The notes under the pieces: generated by a model
Seen by the model: only the letters and a program-made list of their open reading frames with translations
Database searches by the model: none
Told to the model about the DNA's origin: nothing
Origin: a virus
IMG/VR virus record: IMGVR_UViG_3300031951_001328
Coordinates: 1-22,090 of that record
DNA: 22,090 bases
Strand: one strand, 5' to 3'
Shown: piece by piece, positions 16,094-22,090 of the stretch
Numbering within the stretch: the stretch's first letter is position 1
How the letters are laid out: every line of letters begins with the position of its first letter
Program-made: the position numbers and the translations under genes

Positions 16094-16456
16094 TTAAGCT
16101 TCTCCGGTTGGTAACGTAACCTCTACCCAAGCCAATGTGGCTTCATCCCAATAGTAAGGCTTGCCGTCGTCTGGGTATGCTGTTGGTGCGTCCCACAGGC
16201 AGGTGTCTTCGTTCAGCGTCCATGATGGGAAAGGTTGCGGCGCATAAAACGCATCGCGCTCTGCATCGTAGGTAAACCCGATGCCAGCATAGTTTTTGCG
16301 TAGCGGACGGCCTTCGGGGTGCTGACCGCCATAGGTGTTATACGAGGTCTGCACCCAAAGCGAGGGATCGCCAAATAGGCCCGTGTCGATAACGTCCTGT
16401 TCGATGACCAGAACCTCTGTGACGATGCCGTTTTCTATTTTTGCAAAATGCGCCAT
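16094..16456 (-). CDS. Conserved 120-residue phage protein near fibres, unknown
   Basis: Begins MAHFAKIENGIVTEVLVIEQ and carries WVQTSYNTYGGQHPEGRPLR, NYAGIGFTYDAERDAF and repeated Trp/Pro motifs near the end (PSWTLNEDTCLWDAPTAYPD, YYWDEATLAWVE). I recognise this pattern from cyanophage and other aquatic phage genomes, where it is a short structural or fibre-associated protein without an established function. Its place directly after two fibre genes is consistent with a fibre accessory or assembly role, but that is inference. AGGA lies 6 bases before the ATG. Confidence 0.75.
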   Translation of the reverse strand: MAHFAKIENGIVTEVLVIEQDVIDTGLFGDPSLWVQTSYNTYGGQHPEGRPLRKNYAGIGFTYDAERDAFYAPQPFPSWTLNEDTCLWDAPTAYPDDGKPYYWDEATLAWVEVTLPTGEA

Positions 16457-16464
16457 GATAAATC

Positions 16465-17697
16465 CTATGCGAACGTAATTGTGCCAGATGAGTTGAATTG
16501 GTAAATTGTGTTACCACCGGATGTTGTGATTGTCGGTGAGCCTGTAGTTGAGGTCGCTGGGACAATAGATGAAATGATAACAACACCAGAGCCGCCAGCA
16601 GCATTACTACCAAATGCAGCTTTACCACCACCGCCACCGCCAGTATTGGCTGTTCCAGCAACTGGCGCTACTGATGTTCCGCCTCCAGCACCGCCTCCGC
16701 CTGTTCCGCCAGCGGGGCCGCTTGCCGCAAAAATACTACCGCCGCCACCGCCGCCAGCGCGAGTTATTGATGTTCCTGTGATTGACGAAGCTAAACCATT
16801 ACCGCCACGAGTAGGCACGGTTGATGGCCCATCAGGTCCAGCTTCACTAGCCCCACCGCCTCCAGCACACGCAAAACTGTCAGCATTGTTACCGCCTTTG
16901 AAGCCTTGCCCAGCAGTTCCTGCTCCTCCGGTAGTTGGTCCATAACCACCAGCGCCACCGCCAGACCCTCCAGAAACTCCGTTGGCCTCTGTACCACGGC
17001 CACCACCAACGGCGGTTGTACGCCCAGTAACTGAAGAGTTACCACCATTACTTCCGGCGCTACCCCCAGCACCGACAGATACGGTCAGTGTGCCTGTGGA
17101 ATATGTTACGGTTTCACTAACGTATCCGCCAGCACCGCCGCCGCCCGTATAGTTGGTGCTGGCGTTTCCGCCACTACCGCCGCCAGCAATAATTAAGTAA
17201 GAGACTGTGGGGGTGGACACCGTTCCAACTGTGCTATTCCATTCGTTTGTACCTGTCTTAAATAATTGCAAAGTTGTGTTTACGGCAAGAATTGATGGGT
17301 TAGAAATAGCCCCTACGCCGTTTTGTATTACAGATATGCCAGTTGTAGATAAAACGATGGAATTAGTTCCCCTATTCACAATCGTAATGAGTGTTCCTAT
17401 AGGAAAAGCCACCGACGCATTGGTCGGGATTGTGATTGTCTGAGCGCTAGTGTTAGCAGAATATATCTGCTTGCCCGCATCGCCGAGAACCAACGTGTAG
17501 TCGCCAGACTGGATATTCTGCGGGTATGCAACTGGGCTTGCTGGTATCGCGCTGGATACCCATACTGACCCATCGCTCGTAAGAACGTTAGCCGAAGTGC
17601 CCGGAGAGGTTAAACCTGTACCACCGCTGCCCGCAGGTAGTGTGCCTGAAGCTGTCGATACGTTTACCGGAGGAAGGATGCTTGAGAGGGTTGTCAT
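16465..17697 (-). CDS. Glycine-rich tail fibre / adhesin, copy B
   Basis: A 410-residue protein. Residues 1-56 include GGTGLTSPGTSANVLTSDG, a linker motif common in tail fibres. A neck module follows (58-160: YPQNIQSGDYTLVLGDAGKQ, ASVAFPIGT). A glycine-rich domain (about 170-370, with runs such as AGGGGGG) comes next, and a closing beta segment (GSGVVIIS, TTGSPTITTSGGNTIYQFNS). Glycine-rich regions of this kind form polyglycine-II bundles in known phage adhesins such as S16 gp38, which supports a receptor-binding tip role. It lacks the capsid-proximal N-terminal domain of copy A, so it may join copy A in a mixed assembly. It overlaps the upstream gene by ATGA and has only a weak ribosome site. 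Confidence 0.82.
   Translation of the reverse strand: MTTLSSILPPVNVSTASGTLPAGSGGTGLTSPGTSANVLTSDGSVWVSSAIPASPVAYPQNIQSGDYTLVLGDAGKQIYSANTSAQTITIPTNASVAFPIGTLITIVNRGTNSIVLSTTGISVIQNGVGAISNPSILAVNTTLQLFKTGTNEWNSTVGTVSTPTVSYLIIAGGGSGGNASTNYTGGGGAGGYVSETVTYSTGTLTVSVGAGGSAGSNGGNSSVTGRTTAVGGGRGTEANGVSGGSGGGAGGYGPTTGGAGTAGQGFKGGNNADSFACAGGGGASEAGPDGPSTVPTRGGNGLASSITGTSITRAGGGGGGSIFAASGPAGGTGGGGAGGGTSVAPVAGTANTGGGGGGKAAFGSNAAGGSGVVIISSIVPATSTTGSPTITTSGGNTIYQFNSSGTITFA
17383..17526 (-). repeat. Neck module, copy in glycine-rich fibre B
   Basis: Encodes residues 58-105 of copy B. It matches 18687-18830 at 44 of 48 amino acids by direct count, with extended nucleotide similarity. Confidence 0.9.
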
Positions 17698-19673
17698 GCC
17701 GTGTAGCTTCCCGATGAATTAAATTGAAGAATTGTATTGGAGCCACTGGTTGTAACCGTCGGTGAGCCAGTTGTCGTGCCGGTGTAGTCGGCTGTAGGGA
17801 TTGAGAGGATAACAACACCCGAGCCACCAGCGCCACCTGTGCGGACTGTACCTCCGCCACCCGTGCCAGCACCGCCGCCGCCACCGCCGCGATTTGCTGT
17901 ACCCGCAGAGCCGTTAGCCGCTGCACCACCATTACCACCGCCTCCAGCGCCGCCCGTACCAGCAGTACCAGCTAATCGTTTACCACCACCGCCGCCTCCG
18001 GCGTAAGTTACCGAGGAGCCAGTAATTGAGCTTGCTGTACCTGCGCCGCCATTACCGCCAGAAGTACCCGAAGCAGCCGCACCAACAGCAGAAGCGCCGC
18101 CGCCGCCGCCGCCAACTTGGGCTTCAGCATCGGAGGTGCTATTTTGTCCGGCACCGCCATTATTACCTTGTCCGCTAGTTCCAGCGCCACCAGATGTGGT
18201 TCCTGAAGCGAACGAGCCAGAGCCGCCGCCGCCCGACCCACCTGCAACACCTGCACCAGTACTTACACCGCTGCCGCCACCGCCACCACTGGCCGTTAAA
18301 CTTAATGCCGAAGAGTTGCTACCGGTGTTTCCGTTACCGTTGCTGGATTGCACAGCAGCACCAGCGCCAACCGTGATTGTGTAGGTGGTTCCAAATGTTA
18401 AAGTAGAAGTGCCGGTCAGCAATCCACCAGCGCCGCCGCCACCAGTCCCCATGTTGGTGTCGTTTGAGCCACCTGAACCGCCACCAGCGGCAATGAGATA
18501 AGAGGCGATAGTGGATGTTGTTAACGTACCTGTGAGTATGTTCCACGCGTTTGTACCAGTCTTTACCAACTGTACGGGTACACCAGAGGCTATCTTAGGG
18601 CTTGTTACGGCTGTCGTGCTCCCAATTTGATAAACCGAAACACCAGATACGCTTAGGGTAATTGTGCTTGTACCCATGTTGAACAGAGTAATTATGGTTC
18701 CGATAGGGAACGCCACCGACGCATTGGTTGGTATCGTGATGGTTTGGGCGCCAGTGTTGGCAGAATATATCTGTTTACCGGCATCGCCAAGAACTAACGT
18801 ATAGTTGCTGCTTTGTATGTTTTGCGGGTATGCTGCTATCGGTGCAGCAGACGTCCAGCCAGTGCCGTCACTGGTCAAAACGTTTCCGGCAGTACCTGAG
18901 GAAGTTAGCCCCGTACCACCGCCCGATGCCGAAACAACACCTGCACCTGCTCCGCCGACCTGCGCGTACACATCCCAAGTCGTACCGCTGTAAACCAACT
19001 GAACGCTGACACCGGAGATGTTGCAGATGAGGTCTGAAGCTGAGCCGTTGATGGTCGAGCCGTTACGTCCGACTGTGAGGTTATTTGTAGCCCACGACCC
19101 TGCACTATCGACAACAAAAACTTGGTCACCGACAGATGGAGTAGCTGGAAGCGTAACCGTGAAGGCTCCGCCGCTAGTATCAGTCTGTACGCCATCGTTT
19201 GCGGCGGCAGTAAAGTTCGCGGTCTTGACCGTAGTATACGCTATGCCTCCGCCGGAGGGAATCTGCGACACCCATTCCGTGCCGTCGCTGGTTAGGACAT
19301 TACCCGCCGTACCGGGGCTGGAGAGACCGGTGCCGCCATTAGCAGGTGGTAGGAGGCCGAAGCCGTCCGAGATAGACTTGCTGGCTGGGTAGTCGCAGAA
19401 CACATCTTTAGTGCCTGCGGAGAAGTTAACGAGTGAGCCGCTATTGCTGGACGCAAGCACAGTGTCACGCGAAAGCGTAGGGCCAGCACCTGAGTAAGTC
19501 CCAATACCGACTTCCCACTGTGCACCAGCATTAATGGTGTAGTATGTGGTGTTACCGTTGCCGACCGCACTAAAGGTCTGGTACCCCGTAGGTGAGGTAC
19601 CACTGAGCGTTATCGTACCTGTACCAGTGGTAGTGGTAGTATCGCGTACGCGGTCAGCAACATTTAAAGGCAT
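17694..19673 (-). CDS. Glycine-rich tail fibre / adhesin, copy A
   Basis: A 659-residue protein. Residues 1-105 form a typical fibre-attachment domain ([20 protein letters not shown] ... WEVGIGTYSG, LSRDTVLASSNSG, FCDYPASKS). Two linker repeats GGTGLxSxGTAGNVLTSDG occur at about 113 and 252. A beta module with VGDQVFVVDSAGSW lies between them. The neck module (282-380) and a glycine-rich domain (about 396-625) follow, and the closing segment (GSGVVILS, TTGSPTVTTSGSNTILQFNS) is shared with copy B. Probably the main receptor-binding fibre, with the glycine-rich part as polyglycine-II tip. AAGGA lies 6 bases before the ATG. Confidence 0.85.
   Translation of the reverse strand: MPLNVADRVRDTTTTTGTGTITLSGTSPTGYQTFSAVGNGNTTYYTINAGAQWEVGIGTYSGAGPTLSRDTVLASSNSGSLVNFSAGTKDVFCDYPASKSISDGFGLLPPANGGTGLSSPGTAGNVLTSDGTEWVSQIPSGGGIAYTTVKTANFTAAANDGVQTDTSGGAFTVTLPATPSVGDQVFVVDSAGSWATNNLTVGRNGSTINGSASDLICNISGVSVQLVYSGTTWDVYAQVGGAGAGVVSASGGGTGLTSSGTAGNVLTSDGTGWTSAAPIAAYPQNIQSSNYTLVLGDAGKQIYSANTGAQTITIPTNASVAFPIGTIITLFNMGTSTITLSVSGVSVYQIGSTTAVTSPKIASGVPVQLVKTGTNAWNILTGTLTTSTIASYLIAAGGGSGGSNDTNMGTGGGGAGGLLTGTSTLTFGTTYTITVGAGAAVQSSNGNGNTGSNSSALSLTASGGGGGSGVSTGAGVAGGSGGGGSGSFASGTTSGGAGTSGQGNNGGAGQNSTSDAEAQVGGGGGGASAVGAAASGTSGGNGGAGTASSITGSSVTYAGGGGGGKRLAGTAGTGGAGGGGNGGAAANGSAGTANRGGGGGGAGTGGGGTVRTGGAGGSGVVILSIPTADYTGTTTGSPTVTTSGSNTILQFNSSGSYTA
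18687..18830 (-). repeat. Neck module, copy in glycine-rich fibre A
   Basis: Encodes residues 282-329 of copy A; partner of 17383-17526. The similarity extends on both sides through the GGTGLxS linker and into the following beta region, indicating tandem gene duplication. Confidence 0.9.
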
Positions 19674-19682
19674 TGGTTTTCC

Positions 19683-20153
19683 TTATACGATGCGGATGAT
19701 TGCAGTCGTATTAGCAGCAGTCGGGAAGATGATGGTGAAGTCACCGTCTGTCGAAGTCTTATCCGAACCAAAATCCAGTGTGGCTACCGCAGCGTTCGTC
19801 AGCGTGGTGTTCGCGTTCGAGTTAGCCGAAGGCGTCGTGTTATAGATGAGCGCGCCACGTGCCGTGATGGACGAGTTTGCAAAGGTCAAGTCGGAGAAGT
19901 CCGTGAAGCCCGTACCCGAAGACGCGTTATTGTTCGACGTAACAACACCAAGGTTAGTCAGTGTACCACCGCCAGCGGTGTAGTTTGTACCTGTTACTTC
20001 GTTAGACGTAGTGTATGCGGTGGTGTTGGCGTCAATCGTAGCCGACGAAGTATACATCGCCAGCTTAAAGGTATCGCCGCCTACGCGGAAGTCGTGCACA
20101 GCCAGCATAAGCTCGGCCTTAAACGACGTGGTCATTGCTTGGGTAATTGCCAT
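19683..20153 (-). CDS. 156-residue virion structural protein, likely decoration or tail component
   Basis: Begins MAITQAMTTSFKAELMLAVH and continues GDTFKLAMYTSSATIDANTT, YTTSNEVTGTNYTAGG, then LDFGSDKTSTDGDFTIIFP. A compact beta-rich protein of this exact plan is common in tailed phages, where it is annotated as a structural protein; its precise role is not settled. It lies between the connector and fibre genes. AAGGAGG lies 7 bases upstream of the ATG, one of the best ribosome sites in the window, which suits an abundant product. Confidence 0.78.
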   Translation of the reverse strand: MAITQAMTTSFKAELMLAVHDFRVGGDTFKLAMYTSSATIDANTTAYTTSNEVTGTNYTAGGGTLTNLGVVTSNNNASSGTGFTDFSDLTFANSSITARGALIYNTTPSANSNANTTLTNAAVATLDFGSDKTSTDGDFTIIFPTAANTTAIIRIV

Positions 20154-20165
20154 CTTAAGGCCTCC

Positions 20166-20450
20166 TTATGTATCAAGTATCGAGGTAAGCTCTGGATACC
20201 CCGCCTGTTTAAATTTGTTCACCAGAGTTACGTTATGCGACCGCACAGCTTCGTGCATATAGTGCACTAACACTCCACGGATGCTGTCTTTGAAGGCTTC
20301 AGCTTGGTCCCGGATAGCAGGATGTGCATTGCTGCCGACATAGATAATCTTATCCAGCGCACGCTCGGCAACTTCTTCCGGCGTGGAACCACGACCTTGG
20401 GTAGCCATAACCATGACGTTGCCAATAGTGCCTGAAACGGGGTCGAACAT
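20166..20450 (-). CDS. Small 94-residue helical phage protein, unknown
   Basis: After a short hydrophobic start (MFDPVSGTIGNVMVMATQG) the protein is predominantly helical (TPEEVAERALDKIIYVG, AIRDQAEAFKDSIRGVLVHY, RSHNVTLVNKFKQAG) and ends GYPELTSILDT. I recall such proteins next to adaptor genes in aquatic phages, without a known role. AGGAG lies 6 bases before the ATG. Its stop is followed at once by the ribosome site of the next gene. Confidence 0.75.
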   Translation of the reverse strand: MFDPVSGTIGNVMVMATQGRGSTPEEVAERALDKIIYVGSNAHPAIRDQAEAFKDSIRGVLVHYMHEAVRSHNVTLVNKFKQAGYPELTSILDT

Positions 20451-20459
20451 CTATATCTC

Positions 20460-21137
20460 CTATTGGACCGGATATCGTGCTTGCGGCGTCCGGTACATAT
20501 CCTGACGGTTCTTACCTTCGCCAAGCTGCTTGAGCATACCCATCGCGCTGTCGTACCGCTTCTGGTACTCAGCGTTAATATCCTGCTCGCCCTTCATAAA
20601 GACATATGCTTCAATCAACGCACCGTAGAGCAGCGCGCTATCGAAGTTATCGCCCAACCAGCTTGTGCCAGCAGTTACGATGGACTCTGGGTAGTAGAAG
20701 TAATGCAGTTCGACTGCATAGTTAGCGTCCGGCGTCGGCCCCAGAATGTACGAGTTCTCGTCGAAGTAAGCATAGTGTGTGGGTATGCCGGTCGTATTTG
20801 GGTTTGGGAACGACTGCCGGATAAAGCTGACGTCCTTGTTGAGCAGGTATTCGTAGCGTCCAGTGGCGTCGATAACCGCCATGGAGAAGTTAGCCAGCCA
20901 GTCTGAAGGCACCGAAAGGTATTTGTTGCCTGACGTCATGTTACCCGTCACGTTCTTGCGCAGGTCAAGCAGCTGCACCGTGTTAAAGATGCGCTGCTCA
21001 GCCTGTTCGATAAACGTGTTGATCTGTTCGGTAGACGTCAAAGTCACCGTAGTACCGTTAGAGCCGGTCCACGAAGTGTTGGGGAAGTCGTTTTCGACGT
21101 ACCCCTTGATTGTCTCGAACAGTTCAGCGTAATTCAT
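20460..21137 (-). CDS. SU10-type head-tail adaptor protein
   Basis: A 225-residue protein. It starts MNYAELFETIKGYVENDFPN, then INTFIEQAEQRIFNTVQLLD, LSVPSDWLANFSMAVIDATG, and a helical C terminus (LLYGALIEAYVFMKGEQDIN ... YQKRYDSAMGMLKQLGEGKN). The order of an N-terminal helix, a central beta region and C-terminal helices is that of the phage SU10 adaptor family, which forms a ring between portal and tail nozzle. Start ATG shares a base with the upstream stop (TAATG). Well supported by pattern; no search was run. Confidence 0.82.
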   Translation of the reverse strand: MNYAELFETIKGYVENDFPNTSWTGSNGTTVTLTSTEQINTFIEQAEQRIFNTVQLLDLRKNVTGNMTSGNKYLSVPSDWLANFSMAVIDATGRYEYLLNKDVSFIRQSFPNPNTTGIPTHYAYFDENSYILGPTPDANYAVELHYFYYPESIVTAGTSWLGDNFDSALLYGALIEAYVFMKGEQDINAEYQKRYDSAMGMLKQLGEGKNRQDMYRTPQARYPVQ

Positions 21138-21277
21138 TATGCCAACTTCTTGCTGCTATGCGTACCCTTAGTTGCCGCACCCGTACCGCGAGTCTTCACG
21201 GTCTGAGTGTTAGGTACATTGTTTGGGTAGCCGCTATTGTTCTTCACAATCGGTACCGTTTTTGGCTTATAATCCAT
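21137..21277 (-). CDS. Small basic 46-residue protein
   Basis: ATG at 21275-21277, one base after the upstream stop, with a GGGG-type ribosome site. A longer frame beginning 45 bases upstream lies in the preceding gene and is rejected. Rich in Lys, Asn and Thr (MDYKPKTVPIVKNNSGYPNN ... TKGTHSSKKLA), with no predicted fold. It sits in a chain of short basic genes next to the adaptor, with no recognised domain. Confidence 0.65.
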   Translation of the reverse strand: MDYKPKTVPIVKNNSGYPNNVPNTQTVKTRGTGAATKGTHSSKKLA

Positions 21278-21278
21278 A

Positions 21279-21470
21279 TTATTTACCCCGCGAAGATTTC
21301 TTCTGGTTAGCGATTTTGGCAAGATTGCGGCCCAAAGCCTTCATCTGCGCGTTGGTCTTACCACCTTTAGCCAGCTTAGTTAGCGGCTGACCCTTGTGTT
21401 TCGCACGCTCGTGCTTGTGCACAGCCTTTGCCACAGTGGCCTTGTCTTGCTTCAAATCTTTCTTATCCAT
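21279..21470 (-). CDS. Small lysine-rich 63-residue protein
   Basis: Starts MDKKDLKQDKATVAKAVHKH and ends in RNLAKIANQKKSSRGK; strongly basic and helical. The ATG at 21468-21470 has GGAG 8 bases upstream. The GTG just before it is too close to the ribosome site and overlaps the upstream stop. I recall related basic proteins in uncultured aquatic phages. Nucleic-acid binding or a virion component is possible, but no function is established. Confidence 0.7.
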   Translation of the reverse strand: MDKKDLKQDKATVAKAVHKHERAKHKGQPLTKLAKGGKTNAQMKALGRNLAKIANQKKSSRGK

Positions 21471-21472
21471 CA

Positions 21473-21865
21473 CTAATTCTCCGTCTCAATCGTTACGGTC
21501 CCTACTTGACCATTACCTAATAGCGTATTTGGAAGACCAAATAAACCCAAAGGATTATTTAACCCTACAGGGTCCCACCCCCACTGAATTACGCGACTAC
21601 CATCAGTGGGATTATTGTTCACGTTCAAACCCGCTTGATAATAGCTGTTGTCTGGGCGTGGGTTGCGCAACGCCTGTGGGTCATCAACGGGGTACATACC
21701 CAACTGAAGCTGCGGCTGGTCTGGTTCCCAACATGTGGGGCATACGAGAATATTGACGTTCTTGGTCTTGATGACAAGCCGCTTGAGTTCCTTCAGCTTA
21801 TAGCGGAAGTTACAGCGGTCGCACTGGGCGATTGCCCATTTACCAGATGCAAACCGATTAGGCAC
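21473..21865 (-). CDS. Zinc-ribbon protein
   Basis: A 130-residue protein with two CxxC pairs (C15/C18 in QCDRCNFRYKLKE and C42/C45 in LVCPTCWEPDQ), the classical four-Cys zinc ribbon, followed by a Pro/Asn/Gly-rich C terminus. It starts with GTG at 21863-21865. The MPNRFASGKWAIAQCDRC reading is preferred because the zinc ribbon follows at once; an in-frame stop lies two codons upstream. No strong ribosome site, so it is probably coupled to the upstream gene. Position in the structural operon suggests a virion-associated or assembly role; DNA binding is possible. Confidence 0.8.
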   Translation of the reverse strand: MPNRFASGKWAIAQCDRCNFRYKLKELKRLVIKTKNVNILVCPTCWEPDQPQLQLGMYPVDDPQALRNPRPDNSYYQAGLNVNNNPTDGSRVIQWGWDPVGLNNPLGLFGLPNTLLGNGQVGTVTIETEN

Positions 21866-21868
21866 ACG

Positions 21869-22090
21869 TCACCGGAAATACTGACGAGGCGCAAGGCGTA
21901 ATGGTGCCTTCTCGCGGTCCTCATCAGCAGCCTGCTGCCAGAGTTCTTCGTACTGCATCTTCAACCCCGCAGAACGCTCAAGCGCGCCGGGGATTTTCAG
22001 GGATAGGTGATACGCGAGACCAGCCACCATACAAGGGATGAACCTAAACGGTATATCTTGCGTAGTAACACCATCACCAGCATCCTGTAA
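21869..22090 (-). CDS. C-terminal fragment of a putative head-tail connector / virion protein (cut by window edge)
   Basis: The last 73 residues of a gene whose start lies beyond 22090. Visible sequence includes DIPFRFIPCMVAGLAYHLSL, then KIPGALERSAGLKMQYEELW, QQAADEDREKAPLRLAPRQY and FR before TGA. This tail (PFRFIP, LAYHLSLK, QxAxDEDREKAPLR) is of a type I recognise next to adaptor genes in aquatic podoviruses, probably another connector or tail accessory protein. The stop is 3 bases before the next GTG start. Confidence 0.7.
   Translation of the reverse strand, partial: LQDAGDGVTTQDIPFRFIPCMVAGLAYHLSLKIPGALERSAGLKMQYEELWQQAADEDREKAPLRLAPRQYFR

Noticed and set aside
16500-18500. GC-rich CCACCGCC/GCCGCC runs as possible regulatory or recombination signals
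   Set aside because: They are explained by glycine codons (GGN) of the two fibre genes read from the opposite strand.
16465-19673. The two glycine-rich genes as one gene broken by a frameshift
   Set aside because: Copy B restarts with its own ATG, linker and neck module, and copy A ends in a complete closing segment, so both look whole.
16465-19673. Diversity-generating retroelement acting on the fibres
   Set aside because: No reverse transcriptase is present, and the differences between copies are not concentrated at adenines of a template-like repeat. The rest of the genome was not visible.
21471-21473. GTG start for the lysine-rich protein
   Set aside because: It overlaps the upstream stop and is only 5 bases from GGAG; the adjoining ATG is better spaced.

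Overview
This window is a fragment of a tailed double-stranded DNA bacteriophage genome (Caudoviricetes). It most resembles the late structural region of an uncultured aquatic podovirus. The evidence is an unbroken run of virion genes: an SU10-type head-tail adaptor, a nozzle or hub candidate, several fibre proteins, a lysis pair, and large low-complexity proteins of the kind ejected with the DNA. No cellular housekeeping gene, tRNA, integrase, CRISPR or transposase is visible. Host and lineage cannot be fixed from the sequence. Terminase, portal and major capsid genes are absent and probably lie just beyond the right edge.

All 23 supported genes lie on the minus strand, so transcription runs from right (22090) to left (1). 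Packing is very tight. Genes abut, share stop/start bases (TAATG or ATGA) or overlap by up to 10 bases, and the largest gap is 64 bases (10471-10534). No gene-free stretch reaches 300 bases. Most Shine-Dalgarno sites lie inside the end of the preceding gene, so this is probably one late operon with much translational coupling.

Layout in transcription order: (1) 22090-20166, connector region: a truncated protein, a zinc-ribbon protein, two small basic proteins, the SU10-like adaptor and a 94-residue protein. (2) 20153-16094, a 156-residue virion protein, two paralogous glycine-rich tail fibre or adhesin genes and a 120-residue accessory protein. (3) 16091-15422, lysis: a TIGR02594-type cell-wall hydrolase and a 58-residue holin-like protein. 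(4) 15378-10535, tail: repeat-rich fibre-like proteins, two small proteins, the 643-residue nozzle/hub candidate and a C1q/TNF-like jelly-roll protein. (5) 10470-29, internal or ejected proteins: an 815-residue Gly/Thr-repeat protein, a 161-residue protein with a DDLID motif, a 524-residue Gln/Ala-rich protein, a 552-residue protein with a complete M23 peptidase domain, and a 1423-residue polyvalent-type protein. A UUCG-loop terminator hairpin sits directly after the last gene.

Inferred working model: the connector and nozzle proteins close the head and form the short tail. The jelly-roll and glycine-rich proteins bind the host surface. The left-hand proteins are packaged and ejected, with the M23 domain opening peptidoglycan on entry, and the hydrolase and holin release progeny. 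No clear-cut new system is present. The points most worth checking are the duplicated glycine-rich adhesins sharing a mobile neck module, the in-frame hexanucleotide arrays, the DDLID protein and the large ejection proteins.
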